The translations under genes were made by a program, and so were the position numbers. Positions 43,329-50,767 of a stretch of DNA of 64,000 nucleotides are shown here, in pieces (within the stretch, counting starts at the first letter, position 1; every line of letters starts with the position of its first letter). This stretch comes from Temperatibacter marinus. Lineage in GTDB: Bacteria > Pseudomonadota > Alphaproteobacteria > Sphingomonadales > Kordiimonadaceae. Under the pieces are notes generated by a model that searched no databases, had not been told where the DNA came from, and saw nothing but the letters and a program-made list of their open reading frames with translations. The stretch covers positions 1,717,001 through 1,781,000 of the forward strand of contig NZ_CP123872.1 in assembly GCF_031598375.1 (NCBI RefSeq), given 5' to 3'.

Positions 43329-44906
43329 TTATTCGCCGCGTTCTCTGCGCACTTCTGCTGGAGCGATGAAGAGAACGACAAGAGCGGCTATTGCCCAGGA
43401 TGCGGCACCAATAACCAAAGCCATGATTGGCTCCTCGGTGAATAATGCATTCAAGATAAATGCGAGAATTGAGGCGGCTAAAATTTGTGGGATGACAATG
43501 AAGAAATTAAATATGCCCATATAGAGCCCCATCTTGCTTGTTGGAAGCACACCAGCAAGGATTGTATAGGGGAGGGCGAGAATGGACGACCATGCAAAGC
43601 CAACGCCGATCATGGGCACCCAGAGCCATGTTGGATCTTTTATGACAAAGAAACCAGCAAATCCTGCAGCACCCAGAAGCAGATTAAAAGCATGTGTCTT
43701 CCGTAGACCCATTTTCATAACCAAGAGCGGGATGATAAAGGCTGCTACAGCTGCTGCAGCATTTCTAACAGAGTGCAGTAACCCAACCCAGTTAGCACCC
43801 TCATTGTAGATTGGGTTTGTAGTATCCACTATGCCATTCAATATCTCTACACCGTAGTGATAGCTTGTGACACCGGGGGTCATATAAATCCACATGGAGA
43901 AGAGAGCGAACCAACTGAAAAACTGCACGAGAGCAAGTTGACGCATTGTGAGCGGCATAGCCATCATATCATGCATAATTTCATAAAAAGCTGACTCTAT
44001 TTTCTTTCGTTTTTGAAGCCAGCTGCAAAAAACCAGAAGAAGGGCAAAAATGATAATTCCATCGGCGAGGATGTGAAGCTCTTTAGCAAGACCTTGTGTA
44101 GCAATGATATAGCCAAGTCCTAGGCCAATGAACAGAAGTGTTCCCCAAATAAGAATACCACCAAAATTCGCTGTCTTTTTTGTATCCTTACGACCTGTGT
44201 CCATAGCTTCTCGTTCAGCTTGCTCAAACGATGCCATATCTTCTGGGCTATATTCGGTGCTTTTAAAGACTGTCCACATGACAGCAATAAAAAGGACGGC
44301 AGACCCGAAATAAAAACTATATTTCACATTGTCTGGGACGACACCAGTTGCTGCCGTAGCACTGACATCAAGCCAGTTAGTAAAAATCCAAGGCAACGCT
44401 GCTGCAACAATTGCGCCTGTACCAATGAAGAATGACTGCATAGCATAACCAGTAGCACGCTGTTTTTCTGGCAACTTGTCGCCAACGAAAGCACGGAACG
44501 GTTCCATTGCGATATTAAAGCTGGCATCCATGATCCACAACATTCCGGCAGCGATCCATAGACTCGGACTGTTTGGCATGATGATTAAGGCGATTGAGCT
44601 GAGAATAGCTCCCCAAAAGAAGTAAGGCCGGCGACGCCCCATCTTGGTCCATGTACGATCGCTCATATAGCCAATAATTGGTTGGACCAAGAGGCCTGTT
44701 AAAGGTGCGGCCACCCATAAAATAGGCAGCGTATCCATATCTGCATTTAAGGTCTGAAAGATACGGCTCACATTGCCGATTTGTAATTCGAATCCAAATT
44801 GGATCCCTAAGAAACCAAAACACATATTCCAAATTTGCCAGAAAGACAGTTCAGGCCGTTGCTTAGCTGATTGGGATGTTCCCTTTAGATCCTGTTGATC
44901 ACTCAT
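43329..44906 (-). CDS. MFS sugar transporter (SLC45/maltose-type)
   Basis: 525-residue, about 12-helix major facilitator. The MFS signature between helices 2 and 3 is of the sucrose/maltose type: QPIIGYMSDRTWTKMGRRRP; other hallmarks are WQIWNMCFGFLGIQFGFELQ and MEPFRAFVGDKLPEKQRATG. The frame extends to a TTG at 44921, but that codon and the next two overlap the AGGGAG Shine-Dalgarno of the ATG at 44906, which I use. Gene order with malQ and a LacI-type regulator suggests maltose or maltodextrin import; substrate not proven. Confidence 0.92.
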   Translation of the reverse strand: MSDQQDLKGTSQSAKQRPELSFWQIWNMCFGFLGIQFGFELQIGNVSRIFQTLNADMDTLPILWVAAPLTGLLVQPIIGYMSDRTWTKMGRRRPYFFWGAILSSIALIIMPNSPSLWIAAGMLWIMDASFNIAMEPFRAFVGDKLPEKQRATGYAMQSFFIGTGAIVAAALPWIFTNWLDVSATAATGVVPDNVKYSFYFGSAVLFIAVMWTVFKSTEYSPEDMASFEQAEREAMDTGRKDTKKTANFGGILIWGTLLFIGLGLGYIIATQGLAKELHILADGIIIFALLLVFCSWLQKRKKIESAFYEIMHDMMAMPLTMRQLALVQFFSWFALFSMWIYMTPGVTSYHYGVEILNGIVDTTNPIYNEGANWVGLLHSVRNAAAAVAAFIIPLLVMKMGLRKTHAFNLLLGAAGFAGFFVIKDPTWLWVPMIGVGFAWSSILALPYTILAGVLPTSKMGLYMGIFNFFIVIPQILAASILAFILNALFTEEPIMALVIGAASWAIAALVVLFIAPAEVRRERGE

Positions 44907-45225
44907 TTTTTTCTCCCTCAAACCCTGGGGTCATTCTTGTGTTGCTTTCCTCAGGTGGATATGGTTCTCATTGTGAGAAAAGTACAAATCTTTCGAGGCA
45001 CCTCAAGGCTTAAAGGAACTTGTAATTGGTTTAAGGGATGAATCAAGGAAAATTAATGCAAAAAATTATACAAAAATTCACTAATCCCATCTATTATAAT
45101 GCTATTAATGCAACAATTATTATACAACATTCATAAATATCAGTGATTTAACGGTTGTAAAATTATGCAATAATATATAAATATTGTTATGCAAATTATG
45201 AAAAATATTTTAGGGACCCTGTCTT
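44907..45225. promoter_or_regulatory. Control region between MFS/malQ and lacI-type regulator
   Basis: 319 bases, very AT-rich, between divergent genes. It contains six related octamer/nonamer elements in the same orientation: TTAATGCAA at 45053 and 45105, TTATACAA at 45066 and 45120, TTATGCAA at 45163 and 45187. The TGCAA core is common in LacI-family half-sites, so these are plausible regulator contacts, but a clear palindromic operator is not seen. Confidence 0.4.
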
Positions 45226-46239
45226 ATGCCAAATAAAATTACCCGTTTAGAGGATTTAGCACATCTTGCAGGTGTCTCAACTGCGACTGTTTCTCGGGCG
45301 CTGAATGATAGTCCGAAGGTGAATCAGGAAACAAAACGTCGGGTCTGGCGACTTGCCCAAGAGCATGATTATAATTTTAGACCAAATATGCCAGCGATAA
45401 TGAGCGGATCAGACAGTACGATTGCTATTGTTATCCCCATGCACCCTGGGCGTGATGGTAAGACCAGTGACCCGTTTTACATGGAGCTTATCGGCGGTGT
45501 GGCAGAGGCTGCTCGCGAGGTGGATTGTGATATTGTTATTTCACACTTTGCCCCTAAAAATTATGATGATTTGACCCACCTTGTAGAAACAAGCCGATCA
45601 GAGGGGATTATTTTCCTTGGGCAATCATTTTTACATGAGCGTTTTAATCGCTTAGCAAAGCAGGATGGTCGCTTTGTCGTTTGGGGCGCTAATTTACCTG
45701 GACAGCAATATTGTTCTGTGGGGTCTGATAATATCAGAGGAGGAGAGAAGGCTGTGTCGCATTTGTTGCGCCTTGGCCGTCGAAAAATTGTCTTCCTCGG
45801 GGATGTGGAAGCCCCTGAATTTTATCAGCGGTATCAGGGCTATCTCAGGGCGATGGAAAAGGCAGATTTAGATATTGATGATCGACTAATCTCAAGTGCA
45901 CATTTGCAGCCTGAAAGTGCTGAATCGTCCGTCGATGCGATGATTGCAAGCGGGTATGAATTTGATGCAATTTTTGCAGCATCGGATCTTATAGCATTTG
46001 GCGCAATTGCTGCGCTAAATAGGGCTGGCATGCGTGTGCCTGAGGATGTGGCGGTCGTTGGTTATGATAATATTGTCATGGGGCAATATTCTAATCCACC
46101 CTTGACCACCATTTCTCAGGATATGATGAAGGCGGGGCGCATTTTAGTATCGAAATTATTGAATTCAAGAAGCAATAAAGAATTGCTTTCTGAACGGTTG
46201 CCAACAGAATTGATTGTCCGCTCTTCCTGTGGGGCTTAA
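45226..46239 (+). CDS. LacI-family transcriptional regulator
   Basis: 337 residues. N-terminal LacI HTH and hinge (residues about 5-55: LEDLAHLAGVSTATVSRALN, QETKRRVWRLAQEHDYNFRP) is followed by a periplasmic-binding-protein-like effector domain (SDSTIAIVIPMHP, FFLGQSF-type segments, VGSDNIRGGEKAVSHLLRLG, FAASDLIAFGAIAALNRAG). It is divergent from the MFS-malQ operon and so is its likely regulator, as is usual for maltodextrin systems. Its stop shares four bases (TTAA) with the convergent ABM-domain gene. Confidence 0.93.
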   Translation: MPNKITRLEDLAHLAGVSTATVSRALNDSPKVNQETKRRVWRLAQEHDYNFRPNMPAIMSGSDSTIAIVIPMHPGRDGKTSDPFYMELIGGVAEAAREVDCDIVISHFAPKNYDDLTHLVETSRSEGIIFLGQSFLHERFNRLAKQDGRFVVWGANLPGQQYCSVGSDNIRGGEKAVSHLLRLGRRKIVFLGDVEAPEFYQRYQGYLRAMEKADLDIDDRLISSAHLQPESAESSVDAMIASGYEFDAIFAASDLIAFGAIAALNRAGMRVPEDVAVVGYDNIVMGQYSNPPLTTISQDMMKAGRILVSKLLNSRSNKELLSERLPTELIVRSSCGA

Positions 46240-46574
46240 TCGCCTAACCCGTAATCTCGTGTGACTGTGGAAATCCGTGTTTTGTAGGCGCGGTACCAAG
46301 TTTTCCGACCTGCTTTTTGTGCAGCTTGGTGATCTGCATTGGCCTTCCAGTTTTTGATGGCGTCTTCGTCTCTCCAGTAACTAACCGTGATGCCAAATCC
46401 TGTTTCATCCCTTACACTTTCGATTCCAAGATATCCATCCTGTTTGCTAGCAAGAGCTACCATTTCATCGGCTGTTTGTGCATAGCCTTTCTCATCGACT
46501 TCTTCGCGTTGATTTGAAAATATGACGGCGATGTAGGGTGGTCTTGGTGTAGGAGAGATGGACATAGTGATCAT
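46236..46574 (-). CDS. ABM-domain (antibiotic biosynthesis monooxygenase-like) protein
   Basis: 112-residue ferredoxin-like dimeric alpha-beta barrel protein: YIAVIFSNQREEVDEKGYAQ, MVALASKQDGYLGIES, then the family tail TVSYWRDEDAIKNWKANADH and GRKTWYRAYKTRI. This subgroup is usually annotated as ABM or stress-responsive; heme or quinone roles occur in the wider family, and none can be assigned here. Start ATG 46574 or ATG 46565. Its stop overlaps the stop of the lacI-type gene. Confidence 0.82.
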   Translation of the reverse strand: MITMSISPTPRPPYIAVIFSNQREEVDEKGYAQTADEMVALASKQDGYLGIESVRDETGFGITVSYWRDEDAIKNWKANADHQAAQKAGRKTWYRAYKTRISTVTRDYGLGD

Positions 46575-46766
46575 TCTTTCTTAATGAGGGCGGGCTTTGC
46601 TGTATCCTGCGAAGCTGCTTAGCATTTATCAAAGGAGTATAGGGGATAAAATGTGGGCTGAAAAATCCTTTCTCTTAGGTCGATGGTTTATTGCGCTTGA
46701 ATATGGCAAAGCTCTCCCCTAGATATAAAGAAAGGGCTCGTCATAGAGTTCGAAAATTGGGTAGAT

Positions 46767-47366
46767 ATGAAAAAAATTGTCATTACAGCTGTTCTAACGT
46801 CCGTTCTGATGGGGTGTGCACCTACACCACCAAAATCTGTCACCAATAGTTGTGTCATGCTCGACGATAAATCAAGTTGGTATAAGTCTTTAAAAAAAGT
46901 ACGAAAAGAATATGGAACACCAATCCATGTCCTACTTGCCATGATGCGTCAGGAATCATCCTTTAAACATAATGCTAAAACTCCTAGAAAATATATCCTA
47001 GGCTTTATCCCCTGGGGTCGGCAATCTACGGCCTATGGATATGCTCAAGTAAAAGACATGACTTGGGATTGGTATCAACAGCGTACAGGAAGAAAGAGTG
47101 CGGATCGTGATGATTTTTACGATGCTGTACGATTTATGGGATGGTATTCGACTGTAAGTCAGCGAACCTTAGGTATTTCTAAATGGGACGCTTATAATCA
47201 GTATTTAGCCTACCATGAAGGCCATGGGGGATGGAAAAGAAAATCATTTAATAAAAAACCATGGCTTCTTAAAGTCGCACGTAAAGTTGAAGGCTATGCC
47301 CAGACATATGCTGTACAACTTAAGGGGTGTGAAGATGACTTGGATAGTGGGTGGTGGCCATTCTAA
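46767..47366 (+). CDS. Lytic transglycosylase-like lipoprotein
   Basis: 199-residue SLT/lysozyme-fold protein. Lipoprotein signal MKKIVITAVLTSVLMGCAPT with Cys17. The core is VLLAMMRQESSFKHNAK (Glu in the ESSF motif as expected for the catalytic acid), TAYGYAQVKDMTWDWYQ, YNQYLAYHEGHGGWK. Likely cleaves or binds peptidoglycan glycan strands at the envelope. It is a short version without accessory domains. Terminator at 47373-47398 follows. Confidence 0.85.
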   Translation: MKKIVITAVLTSVLMGCAPTPPKSVTNSCVMLDDKSSWYKSLKKVRKEYGTPIHVLLAMMRQESSFKHNAKTPRKYILGFIPWGRQSTAYGYAQVKDMTWDWYQQRTGRKSADRDDFYDAVRFMGWYSTVSQRTLGISKWDAYNQYLAYHEGHGGWKRKSFNKKPWLLKVARKVEGYAQTYAVQLKGCEDDLDSGWWPF

Positions 47367-47372
47367 GGAAAA

Positions 47373-47398
47373 AAAAGGACTGATGAATCAGCCCTTTT
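47373..47398. terminator. Bidirectional terminator between transglycosylase and M56 gene
   Basis: Stem AAAAGG-CTGAT (47373-47384) / ATCAG-CCTTTT (47387-47398) with one mismatch and a 2-base loop. T run is stronger on the minus strand (complement of about 47369-47376), so it mainly ends the BlaI/M56 operon. Confidence 0.8.
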
Positions 47399-47410
47399 AA
47401 AAAAATTAAA

Positions 47411-49942
47411 TCAAGTTTTCTGACCCTTTCGTCGTTCCAAAATTTTCTTAACTTTTTTTGCTTCATAGCTGCTGTTAACTTTCTCAGCTGCACGAGAAAG
47501 CGCTTGGTTGATTTTGTCATTCCGAGGGGCTTTGGAGGCGATCGCGGCCAGTGTCCGAGACAATTCAGAATCGCTCTTCATTTGATCAAGAGCTTCAATC
47601 ATTAGAAGCCAGGATGTTGATGTCATGCCCCCAGAGTTAATGATGGCCATACACGCTTGTCTGAATTCATAATCACTATTGAGAGTTTCTAAGAGGACGA
47701 TTGCCTTTTCAGTTGCGCGGTCAGATTTATCTTTACGGTCGGCAATCGCCTCGATGATATGCCGCATTTCGTAATCGCTGCTGACTTTATCAATGGTCAT
47801 ATCTAGAAGGCGAAGTAAGTTTTTATCGCTAATTTTTTTCTGGTTTAGTGCGCTCATGAAAAGCTGTCTCATTTCATAGTCACTTTCAATGGTTTCCATC
47901 AGTTCAATGAGAATGGCAAAGCTATTATCATCTAGTGCCTTCTTTGTGACGAGCGGCGTTATCATCTGACGCATCTCATAGTCGCTTTCAATTTTCTTAG
48001 CGGCTTTTAGGACATCTGGTAAACTGCCTTTTGGAAGGTCATAGTTGGTTAAAAGCATGCCGAAAGTTTGACGCATTTCGTAATCGCTCTCAATTTTCGA
48101 TAAGACTTTAATGAGACCTCTTACGTCCTTTGATTTTAACTTTCTCGCCTCGAGAAGGGCTCTGGTATATTTTCTCAAAGCATAGTCAGTTATTTGTTCC
48201 ATTTCAGCTAAGACAGCTTTAACACCGCCTTTTTTAAGGTAATTTTGGACACGGTTTTCAGCGTTTAACCCTGTTCTACGCAGCACCTTTGTTAGGGTTT
48301 CTTTTAACCACTCTTTATCCTCATTTGTCATGAGGCGTTTATCGCCATCATAACGGAACTGGGTAAGGATTTCCCCGTCTTTCATGGTGAATTTAATGCT
48401 TCTTTCAAGGTCGTCATCTTCCTCGATTAACCGAAAATATCCGTCTTCAGCTACTTTTGTTATTGTGCTATCATCAGTGGCAATTTCAAACTGTCCATCC
48501 CATTTGACCCGTATTTCATAGTCATCTTCTGACCAATTCAAGTTGCCTCTTGGGTGCTTTTTATCACCGCTCATGCTCATACTGACACTGGCTCTGTCAG
48601 AGAGGGTAGATTTTTGGGCTTTTGGTGCTTTTGGCGCTTCTGGTGCTTTTGGCGCTTCTGGTGCTTTTTGCGCTTCTGGTGCTTTTGGTGCTTTTGGTGC
48701 TTTTGGCGCTTCTGGTGATTTTGGCGCTTTTGGTGCTTTTGGTTCTTTTGGTGCTTTTGGGGCGCTCTGTCCATCCTCAGTTTGGCCCGAATGGGTGACT
48801 ACTGATTTTGGCTCAATCTTTGCCGCTAAGCCGAAGGTTGGCATTGACATGGATGTGGCGATTAGACCTGCAACCATGCTGATTTTAATGAAAGAGGATG
48901 TGTTTTTAAAGTCGCTATCGTTCGCAGCAAGCAGTCTTTCCACTCTTGCTTTTAGTTTTGATTTGTCTTTAGCCATTGCTAGACCCCACTGTGGTTGTTT
49001 TCTATTTGTTATTTTTTTGGCACAGGTAAAAAGGGCTTCAGCAACAGATTTCGGGTTGTCACTATGGCTGGAGGCCCACTCGTCGGCTGCTAATTCCGCG
49101 AGATCTGCCAGCCGCTTTTGTGCCAATGAAAAAAGCGGTTGCAGGAAGAAAAGCCTTGATAAGGCGTGTAAGATGAGAAGGATAATTGGATCATTACGCT
49201 TTAAATGGGCAACTTCATGCCCAATGAGACCCTTAAGTTCATGTGTGCTGATTGCCTCTTCTAAAGCCCAAGCGGGGAGAACAATCTCACCAGAAGGGAG
49301 GCAAAGCGGACTATCAATAGAGGAAGTCCATGTAAGATAGGGCGTGCGTTTAATATTTGCTCGCTCACATATTGTAAATAAAATTGCAAAAGCGCGGTGC
49401 TCTGGTCTGACACGTTCGCGTTTGCCTAGAGATTTGATCGCTAAGCCATACGTCAAGATCAAACTTAAGAGGCCAAGGCCCGCAAGCACAGAGGGAAGAA
49501 CTAAAAACCTAGGGAAAGCAATTGTAGATTTCGAGGATGCAGAGCCAGATGATAAAGGGTCTTGGTTGCCTTGAGGTGAGAGGGTGCTATCGCGCTCGGC
49601 CTGTTCTTTTATTCTTAAAATATCTGGCCCTGCATCTAGAGTGAAATCCTTTGGGATATTGAGTTTTTGTGCCGTGAAGTCGTCTTGAGGGAGGATCCAT
49701 TCGCCTATTTTAGAACTGGCAGATGTTGTTAGGGTTACTTCCTTTGCATATTCACTGCTTATTGGGATTAAAAGTGTGAAAGAGGCTATAATGGCTGCTT
49801 TCCAAGCGGTGTCTGCTAAGTCACGATTTTTTAACAGGCCCACTTTTTCGATCACTAGAACCAGGCAGAAAATGAGAGTGCTGCCTCCTAAAAACCGAGC
49901 AAGAAGAAGAAAAAGTTCCACAGAGTCGAAAGGATAGGTCAT
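47411..49942 (-). CDS. BlaR1-type M56 membrane protease with alpha-solenoid-like C-terminus
   Basis: 843 residues. The N-terminal half is a BlaR1/MecR1-like M56 protease: membrane helices (about 7-31, 45-62, 143-168, 352-370) with GHEVAHLKR (zinc His242, Glu243, His246) and AELAADEWA. Then comes a low-complexity Ala-Pro-Lys linker (about 395-443), a small beta-rich segment (about 460-540), and eight repeats of about 34 residues carrying an S-D-Y-E-x-R core, with the Tyr (or equivalent) at 587, 621, 655, 689, 724, 758, 792, 826. No penicillin-binding sensor domain. It overlaps the BlaI-type gene by four bases, so it is likely the sensor/antirepressor for it; the signal is unknown. Confidence 0.9.
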   Translation of the reverse strand: MTYPFDSVELFLLLARFLGGSTLIFCLVLVIEKVGLLKNRDLADTAWKAAIIASFTLLIPISSEYAKEVTLTTSASSKIGEWILPQDDFTAQKLNIPKDFTLDAGPDILRIKEQAERDSTLSPQGNQDPLSSGSASSKSTIAFPRFLVLPSVLAGLGLLSLILTYGLAIKSLGKRERVRPEHRAFAILFTICERANIKRTPYLTWTSSIDSPLCLPSGEIVLPAWALEEAISTHELKGLIGHEVAHLKRNDPIILLILHALSRLFFLQPLFSLAQKRLADLAELAADEWASSHSDNPKSVAEALFTCAKKITNRKQPQWGLAMAKDKSKLKARVERLLAANDSDFKNTSSFIKISMVAGLIATSMSMPTFGLAAKIEPKSVVTHSGQTEDGQSAPKAPKEPKAPKAPKSPEAPKAPKAPKAPEAQKAPEAPKAPEAPKAPKAQKSTLSDRASVSMSMSGDKKHPRGNLNWSEDDYEIRVKWDGQFEIATDDSTITKVAEDGYFRLIEEDDDLERSIKFTMKDGEILTQFRYDGDKRLMTNEDKEWLKETLTKVLRRTGLNAENRVQNYLKKGGVKAVLAEMEQITDYALRKYTRALLEARKLKSKDVRGLIKVLSKIESDYEMRQTFGMLLTNYDLPKGSLPDVLKAAKKIESDYEMRQMITPLVTKKALDDNSFAILIELMETIESDYEMRQLFMSALNQKKISDKNLLRLLDMTIDKVSSDYEMRHIIEAIADRKDKSDRATEKAIVLLETLNSDYEFRQACMAIINSGGMTSTSWLLMIEALDQMKSDSELSRTLAAIASKAPRNDKINQALSRAAEKVNSSYEAKKVKKILERRKGQKT
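48614..48763. repeat. Nine-base tandem repeat encoding an Ala-Pro-Lys linker
   Basis: About 150 bases of imperfect nine-base units (plus strand TTTTGGTGC and TCTGGTGCT-type units) encode the APK/APE linker of the M56 protein. Such in-frame tracts can change length by slippage. The plus-strand complement is also open and reads Phe-Gly-Ala, but that is a mirror of the repeat, not a gene. Confidence 0.85.
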
Positions 49943-50313
49943 TTGGGATCCCCTTTCTTCAGCATATCTTCAATGTCGGAGAGATCTTCTTTGCCAATTT
50001 CCCCTTCCTGAAGAAGGTGTGCAAGAAGGGCCTTTGGGTCCCCTTTAAATAAATTCGTAACTAAGCCTGATACCATTGATTTTTTCACATCACTCTGTGC
50101 GATTAGAGGCGTGAAGATTTTTTCTCTTCCAAGGGTCTCAGAAGAGAGGATGTTTTTCTTCTCAAGTCGCGAGAGGACTGTTCCGACAGTCGTCAAAGCC
50201 CAGTTTTCATGACAAAGGGCCTGTTGGACATCCCTTGTGCTTTTTGGGCCGAGTTCCCATAGAACTTGCATAATGGCGTATTGTTGATCACTTAATTTAA
50301 CAGATCCTGACAT
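49939..50313 (-). CDS. BlaI/MecI/CopY-family repressor
   Basis: 124-residue winged-helix repressor: KLSDQQYAIMQVLWELGPKS, STRDVQQAL, the recognition/wing segment LTTVGTVLSRLEKKNILSSE and the C-terminal dimer helices. In the family, an M56 protease partner leads to cleavage of the repressor. First gene of the operon, overlapping the M56 gene (ATGA). AAGGAAG ribosome site. Two matching operators and a promoter lie directly upstream. Confidence 0.95.
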   Translation of the reverse strand: MSGSVKLSDQQYAIMQVLWELGPKSTRDVQQALCHENWALTTVGTVLSRLEKKNILSSETLGREKIFTPLIAQSDVKKSMVSGLVTNLFKGDPKALLAHLLQEGEIGKEDLSDIEDMLKKGDPK

Positions 50314-50336
50314 TTTTCTTCCTTAAAGGCTCGAAA

Positions 50337-50383
50337 ACTACATGTGTAGTACAAAGTAATACTACAAGTGTAGTTAAAGTCAA
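50337..50383 (-). promoter_or_regulatory. Promoter with two BlaI-type operators
   Basis: Minus-strand promoter TTGACT (50383-50378), 16-base spacer, TATTAC (50361-50356). Two operators of form ACTACA-N2-TGTAGT lie at 50337-50350 and 50361-50374, 24 bases apart. The upstream one sits inside the promoter spacer, the other covers the start region. This is the classic TACA/TGTA pattern of BlaI/MecI sites and supports autoregulation. Confidence 0.85.
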
Positions 50384-50767
50384 GTTTCTAATTTTTTTGA
50401 CCTTGCATTAGTTAGTTTGGGTGCGGTTATTCCGAGGTAAGAGGGCTATAATACTTGGACCTTGACAGTGGAGGTATCAAGGTAAGTCAGGGGCTCTGGA
50501 TAACTCCATCGAGCATTAGTTTTTATTTCTTTTTATGCCAGAAGTTCTATGACTAACTAATCTACCTGTGGCTTTTGTGTAACCCTTGTAGGTTCTTTTG
50601 CCTTTCTACGAGAGCAAATCTCTAATTTTCCTTGTTTTTTTAAGATGTTGCATTAAGTTTTTTGATGAAGCCACTCACGAGGGGGAGAGGCCCAACATAG
50701 TATATACACTCATGTTTTTACACCACAGATGTGTGAGAACTATTATGTCTATTTAGGAGGAGCTAAA
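50384..50767. other. Intergenic region upstream of TonB-dependent receptor
   Basis: 384 bases without a recognised gene. It holds a perfect 10-bp inverted repeat, ATTAGTTAGT (50408-50417) / ACTAACTAAT (50552-50561), 134 bases apart, and the start-proximal AGGAGG at about 50756-50761 for the receptor. The long leader may contain a 5' regulatory region, but I cannot identify a known riboswitch. Confidence 0.4.

Noticed and set aside
48543-49340. Long plus-strand open frame (265 codons) rich in Phe-Gly-Ala opposite the M56 gene
   Set aside because: It is the complement of the nine-base Ala-Pro-Lys repeat and M56 coding sequence; no ribosome site or recognisable domain.
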